From an uncultured Rhodopila sp. (GTDB lineage: Bacteria > Pseudomonadota > Alphaproteobacteria > Acetobacterales > Acetobacteraceae): a DNA stretch of 64,000 nucleotides. Made by a program: the position numbers and the translations under genes. How positions within the stretch are numbered: position 1 is the stretch's first letter; each line of letters begins with the position of its first letter. Shown one piece after another: positions 55,486 through 63,816 of the stretch. Where the stretch lies: the NCBI RefSeq assembly GCF_903915725.1, contig NZ_CAIWTY010000079.1, positions 1-64,000 of the forward strand. Reading direction: 5' to 3'. The notes under the pieces are model-generated. The model searched no databases and was not told the origin of the DNA. It saw nothing but the letters and a program-made list of their open reading frames with translations.

Positions 55486-57135
55486 TCAGGCGACCGACAG
55501 CTTTGCCGAACCGGGCGGTGCCGGCTGGTGCGCGTGCAGATACTCCTGCGGGTCCACCGCCAAATACCGCGCCGGCCGATCGGCCGCGTGCTGAAAGACC
55601 GAGAGCGCAGCGAGGACGCGCTTGTCGTCTTCGGACAGCCGTGTTGCCTCGCGCAGATGGTCGGTCCAGTTTTCCATCGACCAGACCTCGACCCATTCCT
55701 CCGGATGCGCAACGTCCTCGTAGACCTGCCAGAACAAGGCGCCGGCACGGCCGCGGACGTGATGCACTTCATTCATCAGGCGCAGGAATTCCATGCGCCG
55801 CAGCGCATCGACACGGTAATTGGCGATTTCCATGATCCGGCCGCGCGTGCTCCGCAGCAGCGGCGCGAGTTCGGGGGCGGGAGCCTCCGGCAGCGGCGCC
55901 GGTTCCTGCGCGGCGGCCGACGGCGGCCGCACGATCGCCTCGATGCTGAAGAAGCGCGCGAACACCGTCAGGGCAAGGCCGACGGCCGCGGCGGCCAGGA
56001 AGGTGTCGGACAAGCCGATTCGCCCTCCCAGCCAGCCCCAGCCGAAAGACCCGATGGTCAGCGCGCCGTTCTGCGACAATTGGTAGATCGACAGCGCCCG
56101 CGCCCGCACCCAGGACGGGCAGACAAGCTGCGCCGCCGCCTGGATGGTGGCAAAGGCTGAGGTCCAGCCCAGTCCGAACAGGAACATGCCGAAGGCGACG
56201 GGCAGCCAGTGATGCGAGACGCCGATAACAGCTATGCCAGCGCAGGACAGCAGCGAGCAGATCACCACAGTGGTCCCGCGCGACAGCCTGGCGCGCACGA
56301 TCGGCAGCAGCATGCCGGAAGTGACCCCGCCGATGCCCATCATGCCCAGGATCACGCCGTACATGCCGGGGCCAAGATCGAGGTCCCGCCGCACGAACAG
56401 CGGCAGCAACGCCCACGGCGCCGAGGCCGGGATGGCATACGACGCCGTGCGCACCATAGCCGCCTGGATCGCCGGGGTGTTGCGCACGAATCGCGCGCCG
56501 GCACGCATGGCGGAGACGAAACGCTCACGCGGCAGGCCGGTGAAGCGGCGCTCGCGGTTCCAGGACAACAGTGCCGCGATCACCGCCAGGATGGACACCG
56601 CGTACAGCGAGAACGCCAGGCTGGAGCCGCCGATGAGGATCAGGGCGCCGGCAATGGCCGGGCCGACGGCGCGGGTCAGGTTGAAGCCGATGCCGTTCAG
56701 GGCGATCGCCTGCACCATGTCCTCACGCGGGACCAGTTCGGGGACGATGGCGCTCCAGGCCGGGCTGGTCAGGGCGGAGCCGATGCCGATGGCGAAGGTC
56801 AGCACCAGCAGCCAGCCGGCATTCATCATGTGGCTGAGCGTCAGGATCGCCAGCAGGGCTGCGGCCGAGATCGTCCAGACCTGGGCGCCAATCAGGAACA
56901 CGCGGCGATCGACGATGTCAGCCAGCGCGCCGCCCGGCAGCGCCAGCAGGAATACCGGCATGATGGTCGCCGCCTGCACCGCGGCGACGATCAGCGGCTG
57001 CGGCGCCAGGCTCGTCATCAGCCAGCCGGCGCCGGTGTTCTGCAGCCACATCCCCAGCCAGCCGACGACGGTGGCGATCCACAGCGTGCGGAAGGTGCCG
57101 TTGCGCAGCGGCACCAGGGCGGCCGGCAGCGGCAT
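55486..57135 (-). CDS. MFS_3-family exporter with C-terminal cytoplasmic domain
   Basis: A 549-residue EntS-like carrier. About 12 helices cover residues 1-410 (FRTLWIATVVGWLGMWLQNTGAGWLM; LALPGGALADIVDRRVFLI is the A-loop). Residues about 440-549 form a soluble alpha-beta tail (IMEIANYRVDALRRMEFLRLMNEV, then ALFWQVYEDVAHPEEWVEVWSMENW) like antibiotic-biosynthesis monooxygenase domains, typical for this family. The start overlaps the yceI stop (TGATG). Possible siderophore or toxic metabolite exporter. Confidence 0.85.
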   Translation of the reverse strand: MPLPAALVPLRNGTFRTLWIATVVGWLGMWLQNTGAGWLMTSLAPQPLIVAAVQAATIMPVFLLALPGGALADIVDRRVFLIGAQVWTISAAALLAILTLSHMMNAGWLLVLTFAIGIGSALTSPAWSAIVPELVPREDMVQAIALNGIGFNLTRAVGPAIAGALILIGGSSLAFSLYAVSILAVIAALLSWNRERRFTGLPRERFVSAMRAGARFVRNTPAIQAAMVRTASYAIPASAPWALLPLFVRRDLDLGPGMYGVILGMMGIGGVTSGMLLPIVRARLSRGTTVVICSLLSCAGIAVIGVSHHWLPVAFGMFLFGLGWTSAFATIQAAAQLVCPSWVRARALSIYQLSQNGALTIGSFGWGWLGGRIGLSDTFLAAAAVGLALTVFARFFSIEAIVRPPSAAAQEPAPLPEAPAPELAPLLRSTRGRIMEIANYRVDALRRMEFLRLMNEVHHVRGRAGALFWQVYEDVAHPEEWVEVWSMENWTDHLREATRLSEDDKRVLAALSVFQHAADRPARYLAVDPQEYLHAHQPAPPGSAKLSVA

Positions 57136-57704
57136 CAGGTATGCGGTCCGTTGGCCGGGTTGGGGAAGGCGACGCGGATGCGCACGGTCGAGCCCGCGGT
57201 GAAGCGGCGCGCGGTCATGCCCCACTCGGCCCGCTTTAGCTGGCCGCTGAACACGAGAGTGCCGGCCGATGGGCTGGACTCGATGTCGAGGGTGAAGGGA
57301 TGGTTCTGGCCGTGCAGCAAAAGGCTGCCGGTGACCCGGTCGCCTTCACAGCTGCCGTGGAACGCCAGGTCGGGGAATTGCGCCACGTCCATGAACTCGG
57401 GGCCGGTGATGCCGTCGCGGACGGAGGTCTCGGACATGGCCAGGCTGGCGGCGTCGATTTCCAGCACCACCTGGCAAACGTTCGGGTTGGCCGAGTCGGT
57501 GCGCATCCAGCCGTGGAAGCGGGTGAACTGGCCGTCGAACGGGATCAGGCCGAGGCCGTAGGCGCGCAGCTCGACCCGGCTGGCGGGCGGCAGCAGGGCC
57601 AGCGGCGCGGCCCGGGCGGGCAGAGCGGCGATCAGCAGGAGAAGCAGGAATCGCCATGTGCGCGGCGGTTCCGCCGCGTGTTTCCCTGGACGTCGTCTGG
57701 CCAC
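57135..57704 (-). CDS. YceI-family periplasmic lipid-binding protein
   Basis: A 189-residue protein. After a signal sequence (TWRFLLLLLIAALPARA) the lipocalin-like YceI fold follows: FDGQFTRFHGWMRTD, EIDAASLAMSETSVRDGITGPEFMDVAQFPDLAFHG, VTGSLLLHGQNHPFTLDIE, WGMTARRFTAG. Members bind isoprenoid quinones or similar lipids. I use GTG 57704 (AGG nearby); a longer frame exists. Translationally coupled to the MFS_3 exporter. Confidence 0.84.
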   Translation of the reverse strand: MARRRPGKHAAEPPRTWRFLLLLLIAALPARAAPLALLPPASRVELRAYGLGLIPFDGQFTRFHGWMRTDSANPNVCQVVLEIDAASLAMSETSVRDGITGPEFMDVAQFPDLAFHGSCEGDRVTGSLLLHGQNHPFTLDIESSPSAGTLVFSGQLKRAEWGMTARRFTAGSTVRIRVAFPNPANGPHT

Positions 57705-57746
57705 TGTGTTGAACCTGCTGCATAGTCCGGAACGAGCTTTAAAAGG

Positions 57747-58241
57747 ATGCACGCCGTGCCCGTGGAGAAGCAAGCCTACCGTGAGGCGATGGCGCGACTT
57801 GGCGCCGCGGTGAACGTCGTCACCACGGACGGCCCCGGCGGCCGGGCGGGCTTCACCGCCAGTTCGGTGTGCAGCGTGACGGATACGCCGCCGACTTTAC
57901 TGGTGTGCGCCAACCGCTCGAACGACTCGTATGCGGCGATGCGGGCGAACGGGGTGCTGTGCGTGAATACGCTGACTCCGGCGCAGCAGGGGCTGTCACC
58001 GATGTTCGCCGGGATGACGCAGCACGCGATGAACGAGCGGTTCGACGGCTATGCGTGGCACCGGCTGGAGACCGGATCGCCGGTGCTGGACCAGGCGGTG
58101 GCGGTGTTCGATTGCCGGATCACGCAGGTGGTGGAGGTGGGGACGCACGATGTGTTTTTCTGCTCGGTCGAGGCGGTGCGGACGGGCACGGCGCATGAGG
58201 GGCTGATTTACTATGGGCGGGGGTATCACCGGGTCGGGTGA
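57747..58241 (+). CDS. Flavin reductase (HpaC/RutF-like)
   Basis: A 164-residue FMN-binding split-barrel enzyme: [90 protein letters not shown]. It supplies reduced flavin to a monooxygenase partner, here perhaps encoded elsewhere. It reads divergently from yceI with 42 bases between the start codons. Alternative: a stand-alone flavin reductase. Confidence 0.87.
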   Translation: MHAVPVEKQAYREAMARLGAAVNVVTTDGPGGRAGFTASSVCSVTDTPPTLLVCANRSNDSYAAMRANGVLCVNTLTPAQQGLSPMFAGMTQHAMNERFDGYAWHRLETGSPVLDQAVAVFDCRITQVVEVGTHDVFFCSVEAVRTGTAHEGLIYYGRGYHRVG

Positions 58242-58471
58242 AGTATTCTGAATACTGGCGTGTGCATTGCATAGGGCTTCTGGTGAATCCCGACCCGACG
58301 GCAAGAATTCGCAGCTTTTTGTAGCGCATTCGCCAGTCACAATGATATAGTGACGTAGGGTCTTGAAGATATACTTTGGCCGCTCTCCTTGGACAACGAT
58401 CAGTTGTTGAGCGGGGAGCGGCTCGTTACTATCGGTCCTTGTGCCGAGTCGATTTGGAGGCATCGCCGCGA

Positions 58472-59527
58472 ATGAACCAGGTTGCCCGCTTCCCGCTCTT
58501 GGCGCCGGTTATCGGCGAGGCTGTCAGCCTGACCCTGAACCAGGCCGACATCCTCAAGCCTAGCTCCGGGTTGTCGCCCTATTGGAGCGGCTCCGGCGGC
58601 CTGCTGTTCGCAGACGACTGCATGAACATCCTGCCGAGGCTGCGTGACGCTTCGGTCGATACGGTCTTCGCCGATCCGCCGTTCAATCTGGGAAAGCTTT
58701 ACGGTCGCAACACCGATGACGACCTCGCGGAGGAGAAATATCTGGCGTGGTGCGAAACGTGGCTCGCTGAGTGCATTCGCGTCCTGAAGCCTGGGGGATC
58801 GCTGTTCCTCTACAACCTTCCCAAGTGGAATATCCCGCTGGGGGCGTTCCTGTCGAAGCACCTGACCTTTCGGCACTGGATTGCGATTGAGCATAAAAGT
58901 AGTCTGCCGATCGAGGGGCGATTGTACCCCGCTCATTACAGCCTGCTGTACTATTCCAAGGGAAAGCCCAAGACGTTCTCGCGTATCCGGACGCCAATCC
59001 TGACCTGCCGTCACTGCGACGGCGAGATTCGCGACTACGGCGGCCACCGCCATGCGATGAACCCGAACGGGGTGAACCTGATGGATGTCTGGACGGACAT
59101 TCCTCCGGTCAGGCACGGCAAGTTCAAGTCGGCGAAGCGGCCGGCTAACGCCCTGTCAACGAAGATACTGGATCGGGTCGTCGAGATGACGACGGCGCCC
59201 GGAGAGATCGTGCTCGATCCTTTCGGCGGATCGGGTACCACCTTTGCTGTGGCCGTCGACAAAGGGCGCCGTTGGATCGGAATCGAGATTGACTTTGCCG
59301 ACGTAATAGTTGAACGGCTCACCGAAGGGGCCATCATGCCTCACAAGAACAGCGATTTCGTTGAAGAGAGGCTGAGTGGCGCTGTTAAGGGAGCCGACGG
59401 ATTACGACGCCGTCGTGCGGGTGATCCAGAGGCGGGGGCTGGAAGCGGTTTACGCGGAGTTGCTGCTGATCCTCGGCCGGGTCCGGATCGTAGTGCTCCA
59501 GGAAAGAAACGCCAACGGCGCGGCTGA
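58472..59527 (+). CDS. Type II DNA methyltransferase (beta-class, predicted N6-adenine)
   Basis: A 351-residue enzyme. Motif IV FADPPFNLGK (66-75) comes before motif I LDPFGGSGTT (248-257), the beta order. DPPF favours N6-adenine over N4-cytosine. CRHCDGE (179-185) may be a zinc knuckle in the target-recognition region. GGAGG lies 12 bases before ATG 58472. From residue 302 on the frame overlaps the nuclease gene by 152 bases and turns arginine/glycine-rich, so the last 50 residues may be a readthrough tail after loss of an earlier stop. It protects host DNA against the partner nuclease. Confidence 0.87.
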   Translation: MNQVARFPLLAPVIGEAVSLTLNQADILKPSSGLSPYWSGSGGLLFADDCMNILPRLRDASVDTVFADPPFNLGKLYGRNTDDDLAEEKYLAWCETWLAECIRVLKPGGSLFLYNLPKWNIPLGAFLSKHLTFRHWIAIEHKSSLPIEGRLYPAHYSLLYYSKGKPKTFSRIRTPILTCRHCDGEIRDYGGHRHAMNPNGVNLMDVWTDIPPVRHGKFKSAKRPANALSTKILDRVVEMTTAPGEIVLDPFGGSGTTFAVAVDKGRRWIGIEIDFADVIVERLTEGAIMPHKNSDFVEERLSGAVKGADGLRRRRAGDPEAGAGSGLRGVAADPRPGPDRSAPGKKRQRRG

Positions 59528-59972
59528 CATCCGCGAGCGAATAGATTCGAGTTTCGATCAGGCCGGCGGATGGACGAAAACCCAGGTTGGTGGCGTTGAT
59601 TGGGTCAAGGAGATAACGCTTCGGGCCGGCAACCAGGTTGCGATCGCGGCGCTCGGCGTGGAGGTTCAGGTGTCCGGGCGGAGCACGATGCTCTATCGCG
59701 ATGTTTCGCATCTTCGGGAAAGCTTGAGGGACGCGAAAATCGATGCGGGCGTGATCGTCGTCCCGGATGATGATCTGGCTTACTATCTGACCGACCGCAC
59801 GCCGTCTCTGCGGGAGGCAATCGAAACCATAACGGACGTAAAGGCTACCGACGTCCCGATCCGGCTGCTGCCGATCGGCATGGATGGCTTTGGCGATCGG
59901 GCGTTGCCGAAAAAAAAGACCAACCGGGGGACCGGTACAGGGCGGGGAATCAGCAAAAAGGCAGCGGATTAG
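59376..59972 (+). CDS. BglII-like type II restriction endonuclease
   Basis: A 198-residue protein. VSGRSTMLYRDVSHLRESLRD and DAGVIVVPDDDLAYYLTDRTPSLREAIETI look like the BglII/BstYI group. Active-site GVEVQVS gives the E96-x-Q98 pair of that group. The Asp expected nine residues earlier is Gln87 here, with Asn86 beside it, so the metal site may be altered or the alignment shifted. GTG 59376 has GAGAGG upstream. Gene order and overlap with the methyltransferase define an R-M pair; the site may be GATC-centred, by analogy only. Confidence 0.72.
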   Translation: MALLREPTDYDAVVRVIQRRGLEAVYAELLLILGRVRIVVLQERNANGAADIRERIDSSFDQAGGWTKTQVGGVDWVKEITLRAGNQVAIAALGVEVQVSGRSTMLYRDVSHLRESLRDAKIDAGVIVVPDDDLAYYLTDRTPSLREAIETITDVKATDVPIRLLPIGMDGFGDRALPKKKTNRGTGTGRGISKKAAD

Positions 59973-60028
59973 CAGCAGTTCGTGATCTGGCGGGGTCTGA
60001 GGTGATCTCGCGGACGCCGGACCACGTA

Positions 60029-60166
60029 TCAATGAGGCAATAATCGGGGCGACCCCTCCACGAAGAGGGCCGGCTCAAAAATTGACCACCAGCAAGTCGG
60101 TGTCGCTGATGACTCGTCCTTCAAGGCTGCGCTGACAAAGACGTTTGTATCGACAACAACCCTCAT
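60029..60166 (-). pseudogene. Truncated PIN-domain toxin (VapC-like)
   Basis: The first 18 residues, MRVVVDTNVFVSAALKDE, are the standard PIN-domain start with the first catalytic Asp (VDTN). The sequence then breaks into unrelated residues (SATPTCWWSIFEPAL) and stops after 45. The remaining ~100 residues with the other acidic residues are missing. Its start overlaps the antitoxin stop (ATGA). The truncation lies next to the R-M pair, whose arrival may have caused it. Confidence 0.68.
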
Positions 60167-60396
60167 CCAAGGCGCGGCTCAATTGCCTGCTGCGCCTGCT
60201 TGATGAGCCGATCGATATCGTCATCGGTGAGACCGGCGGCGACCACGCGAGCGCGGGACTCCCGGCGGCCCGGGATCAGTTCCCGCTCCGGCTCGATCGT
60301 GAGCGTCACGCGTTCGTCGGAGCTGATACCGCGGCGCCTCAGCTTCTCCGCGACTTCTCCGGCCGTAATCTCAATCACATCAGGTGTTGCCCCCAC
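60163..60396 (-). CDS. Antitoxin of a PIN-toxin pair (orphaned)
   Basis: A 77-residue protein: PDVIEITAGEVAEKLRRRGISSDERVTLTIEPE, then GLTDDDIDRLIKQAQQAIE. A short strand-helix start and a helical tail fit an AbrB- or RHH-like antitoxin. I start at GTG 60396, with AAAGGA about ten bases upstream; an earlier GTG at 60438 is possible. With its toxin truncated, it may persist as an autorepressor or as protection against related toxins. Confidence 0.6.
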   Translation of the reverse strand: MGATPDVIEITAGEVAEKLRRRGISSDERVTLTIEPERELIPGRRESRARVVAAGLTDDDIDRLIKQAQQAIEPRLG

Positions 60397-60556
60397 AGCG
60401 ATCCGTCCTTTCCAAAACGAAACCGGCGGAGCCGGCACCCCTGCCGGCCAAACCGTCAGCCTATTATGGCACAGAAACGTTCACTGGCGGCAAATCCTGT
60501 CGGAGCAGCGCGCCGGCCCGTCACCAATGCCGAGCGCGCTCAGCCGGGACGCAACC

Positions 60557-60580
60557 GGGGGGACCGCGACCGATCCCCCC
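60557..60580 (-). terminator. Weak candidate terminator hairpin after the binding-protein gene
   Basis: GGGGGGA and TCCCCCC can pair around a ten-base loop, nine bases past the stop. There is no T run, so it may only be an RNA-stabilising stem. Confidence 0.28.
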
Positions 60581-60589
60581 GCGGCCAGC

Positions 60590-61726
60590 TTACATCTGTG
60601 CGTAACTGCCGCTCTTCCAGACATAGAACACGTACCCGCCGCCGGTCGTGTCGCCCTTCTTGTCGAAGCTGACCGGCCCGATCACGCTCGGCCAGTTCCC
60701 GGCAGCCTTCAGTTCCGTCGCCACCTTCTTCGGATCGGTTGTGCCCGCCTTCTTCACTGCATCCGCCCAGACCTGAACTGCGGCATACGTGTAAAGCACA
60801 TACCCTTCCGGATCGATGTTCTTCGCCTTGAACTCCTGCACCACATTCGCCGCGCTCTTCATCAGCCGCGGGTCGGGCGGAAAGGTCATCATCGTTCCAA
60901 CCCCGGCATCCCCGGCGATCTGCCAGAACTCGTTTGTCACCAGCGCATCGCCGCCCACCAGAGTCGCCTTCAGCCCCTGCTCCTTGGCCTGGCGGATGAT
61001 CAGCCCGGCTTCGGTATGGTAGCCGCCGACATAGATCACCGACACGCCCGCCTCCTTCAGGCGGCTGACCAGCGACGAGTAGTCCTTCTCACCCGGCGTA
61101 TAGGCGGTCGCCAACACTTCCTTGCCGCCCGCGGCGTGCAGCGCCTTCGCCGTCTCATCCGCCAGGCCTTTGCCGTAGGCGGAGTTGTCGTTCAGGATGG
61201 CGATCTTCTCGCCCTTGAAATGCTTCGCCAGATAGTCGCCGGCGACCTTGCCCTGCTCATCGTCGCGGCCGCAGACGCGGAACGTGTTCCAGCTACCCTC
61301 GTCGGTGTATTTCGGGTTGGTGGAGGCGGGCGAGATCTGCAGGATGCCCTCCTCGGAATACACCTTGCTGGCCGGGATCGAACTGCCGGAGCAGAAATGA
61401 CCCGCCACCAGCTTCACGCCCTTGGAGGCAAGCTGGTTGGCCACCGACACCGCCTGCTTCGGGTCGCAGGCATCGTCGCCGACATCCAGCACGAGCTGCT
61501 TGCCCAGCACCCCGCCGGCCTTGTTCAAGTCGGCCACCGCCTGCTCGGCGCCTTCCTTCATCTGCGAGCCAAACGCCGCATATTCGCCGGTGATCGGCCC
61601 GGCGACCGCGACATGGATCTGTTGTGCCCGGCCGGGCATCGCCGCCCCGGTCAGCAGGATGGCAAAGGTAGCCGCGGCGCCCAGAAGGCCGACTCGCCGG
61701 CCCGGCTGCATGGATTGTTTCAGCAT
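60590..61726 (-). CDS. Branched-chain amino-acid ABC transporter substrate-binding protein
   Basis: A 378-residue periplasmic LivJ/LivK-type protein. The signal peptide RRVGLLGAAATFAILLTGAAMPGRAQQ is followed by IHVAVAGPITGEYAAFGSQMKEGAEQAVADLN, LDVGDDACDPKQAVSVANQL, VAGHFCSGSSIPASKVY, FRVCGRDDEQGKVA and KIAILNDNSAYGKGLADE, all standard for the family. C-C pair in VGDDACDP/GHFCSG is typical. ATG 61726 has GGGGATG upstream. No permease or ATPase gene is adjacent. Confidence 0.92.
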   Translation of the reverse strand: MLKQSMQPGRRVGLLGAAATFAILLTGAAMPGRAQQIHVAVAGPITGEYAAFGSQMKEGAEQAVADLNKAGGVLGKQLVLDVGDDACDPKQAVSVANQLASKGVKLVAGHFCSGSSIPASKVYSEEGILQISPASTNPKYTDEGSWNTFRVCGRDDEQGKVAGDYLAKHFKGEKIAILNDNSAYGKGLADETAKALHAAGGKEVLATAYTPGEKDYSSLVSRLKEAGVSVIYVGGYHTEAGLIIRQAKEQGLKATLVGGDALVTNEFWQIAGDAGVGTMMTFPPDPRLMKSAANVVQEFKAKNIDPEGYVLYTYAAVQVWADAVKKAGTTDPKKVATELKAAGNWPSVIGPVSFDKKGDTTGGGYVFYVWKSGSYAQM

Positions 61727-61946
61727 AGAGCATCCCCGTGATGTTGGCGCCGCGCGGTTGCGCCGGCGGCGCGCGATCATAGCCCGGAGTGCGAAACAGC
61801 GCCACAAAGCGATATAAACGGACCGATTGGCGGGTTTCGGGCCGCTTTCCCACGCGTCAGGCCGCCTTGTAGCGCAAGCCTTGTGAGCCAATAGTGGATA
61901 TAATAGTAGCCGTAATCGTGAAAATTATGCCACAACAGCTAAAATA

Positions 61947-62246
61947 ATGTCCCTTCTGCTCGAATCACCCGCTGACATTTGCCGCTCCGTAGCCGATCGA
62001 GCGCGGGCAGCCCGCCTGGCGGCTAACCTGAGCCAGGAGGGGCTGGCCCAACGGTCCGGCGTCAGCCTCGGAACGCTGAAACGGTTTGAACGCAGCGGAG
62101 CTGCCTCGCTGGAGGCCTTGGCAAGGATTGCCCTGGCGTTGCGGATGGACACCGGGTTCGAAAAGCTGTTCCAGGCACCTCGCGTCACCTCCCTGGACGA
62201 CGTCATCGCCGCACCGAGGAAGCGCCAAAGGGGAACGTCGAAATGA
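61947..62246 (+). CDS. XRE-type helix-turn-helix regulator (HipB-like), orphan
   Basis: A 99-residue protein. DRARAARLAANLSQEGLAQRSGVSLGTLKRFERSGAASLEALARIALAL is a full XRE helix-turn-helix, and MDTGFEKLFQAPRVTSLDDV is the tail common in regulators next to HipA kinases. The ~110 bases after it hold only a short frame with an ATGA-overlapping start (SRRQRILQFCRG, about 30 residues). The kinase partner is therefore missing or decayed. Confidence 0.72.
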   Translation: MSLLLESPADICRSVADRARAARLAANLSQEGLAQRSGVSLGTLKRFERSGAASLEALARIALALRMDTGFEKLFQAPRVTSLDDVIAAPRKRQRGTSK

Positions 62247-62356
62247 GCCGGCGCCAGCGCATCCTGCAATTCTGTCGGGGCCATGACGAAGAAGGAACGA
62301 AGGCCCGGCCATTTCTCGGCCGCTGCCTATCCTGATCGCCGCGCCAACACCCGGCC

Positions 62357-63727
62357 CTAATCCCCCCGCAGATCCGCCTCGAACCGGTCCCGCCACCGCT
62401 CCAGGCTGTTCCGCCGCATCACCGCCATCATCGCCTGGTGCCGCTCCCGCCGCTCTTCCACCGGCATCGACAGCGCCCGGTCCATCGCCTTCGCCATCCC
62501 CTGTTCGTCATACGGATTGACCAGCAGCGCCGCATCCAGCTCCCGCGCCGCGCCGGCGAATTCCGACAGGATCAGCACCCCCGGCTCCTCCGGGTCCTGC
62601 GCCGCCACGTATTCCTTGGCGACCAGGTTCATCCCGTCCCGCAACGGAGTCACCAGGCACGCCTGCGCCTCCGCATATAGCGGCATCAGCACGTTGCGCG
62701 CGAAGCTGCGGTTCAGATACCGCAGCGGCACCCAGTCCACCTCGGCGAAGCGTCCGTTGATCCGTCCCATCTCACCTTCCAGCTCCCGCCGGATGCGCTG
62801 ATAGGTCTCGATATCCGACCGCGACGGCGGCGCGATCTGCATGAACGTGACCAGCCCGTGCTGCGCCGGATACTCCGCCAGGAACCGTTCGAACGCGGCA
62901 AACCGCTGCCGCAGCCCCTTCGAGTAGTCCAGGCGATCCACGGATAGGATCAGCCGGTCCATCAGGAAGGCGCGCATGCGCGTGGCCTGGCGGCGGTTGA
63001 CCGGAGTCTCGGCCTGGGCGCGAACCTCATCGACATGCACGCCGATGGGATAGACGCCGGTGCGCACCACGCGGTCCGCCACCAGCACCGCCCCCTCGGC
63101 CATGCCATCCACCGAACCGCCCGCGTGCCGCACGACGTAATCCAGGAAAGCCGTGCGATCGATCTCGGTCTGGAACCCCAGCAGGTCGTAGGCGCACATC
63201 GCCTTGATAAGCTCGGCATGCGACGGAATTGTCATGAACACGCCGGGGGACGGGAACGGGGTGTGCAGAAACAACCCGATGCGGTTGCCCAGCCCGTTCG
63301 CCCGCAGCGACTCGGCCAGGCACAACAGGTGGTAATCATGCACCCAGATCAGGTCGTCCTTCCGCACCAGCGGGGTCAGGGCGCGGGCGAACAGGTCGTT
63401 GACCCGGCGGTAACCCTCGAACTCCGACCATTCGAAGCGGCCAAGGCCGATCTGATAGTGCAGCACGGGCCACAGGGTGCCGTTGGCGAAGCCGCGGTAG
63501 AATTCGTCGTAGTCGCGCCGCGTCAGGTCGATGGTGAACAGGGTTATCGGCCCGACGGCGCGCTCGTGCTTGGGTTCGGCGGCGTCGGTGACCTCTCCGC
63601 TCCAGCCGAACCACAGGCCGCCCTTCTGCTTCAGCGCATCCAGCACGCCCGCCGCCAACCCCCCTGCCGTCGCCTCTCCCTCCTGGATCGGCGCCACACG
63701 GTTGGAAACGACGACAAGACGTGACAT
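62357..63727 (-). CDS. otsA: Trehalose-6-phosphate synthase
   Basis: A 456-residue GT-B enzyme (family GT20) that makes trehalose 6-phosphate from UDP-glucose and glucose 6-phosphate. RLVVVSNRV, the GGLAAG loop, LIWVHDYHLL, LSVDRLDYSKGLRQRF (catalytic Arg/Lys) and TPLRDGMNLVAKEYVAAQ with the following acid are all present. Usual length. ATG 63727. Trehalose protects against osmotic or drying stress. otsB is not in the window. Confidence 0.95.
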   Translation of the reverse strand: MSRLVVVSNRVAPIQEGEATAGGLAAGVLDALKQKGGLWFGWSGEVTDAAEPKHERAVGPITLFTIDLTRRDYDEFYRGFANGTLWPVLHYQIGLGRFEWSEFEGYRRVNDLFARALTPLVRKDDLIWVHDYHLLCLAESLRANGLGNRIGLFLHTPFPSPGVFMTIPSHAELIKAMCAYDLLGFQTEIDRTAFLDYVVRHAGGSVDGMAEGAVLVADRVVRTGVYPIGVHVDEVRAQAETPVNRRQATRMRAFLMDRLILSVDRLDYSKGLRQRFAAFERFLAEYPAQHGLVTFMQIAPPSRSDIETYQRIRRELEGEMGRINGRFAEVDWVPLRYLNRSFARNVLMPLYAEAQACLVTPLRDGMNLVAKEYVAAQDPEEPGVLILSEFAGAARELDAALLVNPYDEQGMAKAMDRALSMPVEERRERHQAMMAVMRRNSLERWRDRFEADLRGD

Positions 63728-63816
63728 GAGCGACTCTACCTACGGTTTGCGCAACGCCTGCGCGGCAGCTCCAGTTTAGGCCGAACCGGGCCGATCGGCC
63801 ACAGTTCCGAAGGCCG

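Noticed and set aside
62243-62335. HipA kinase gene following the HTH regulator
   Set aside because: Only a ~30-codon frame follows and it does not resemble a HipA start.
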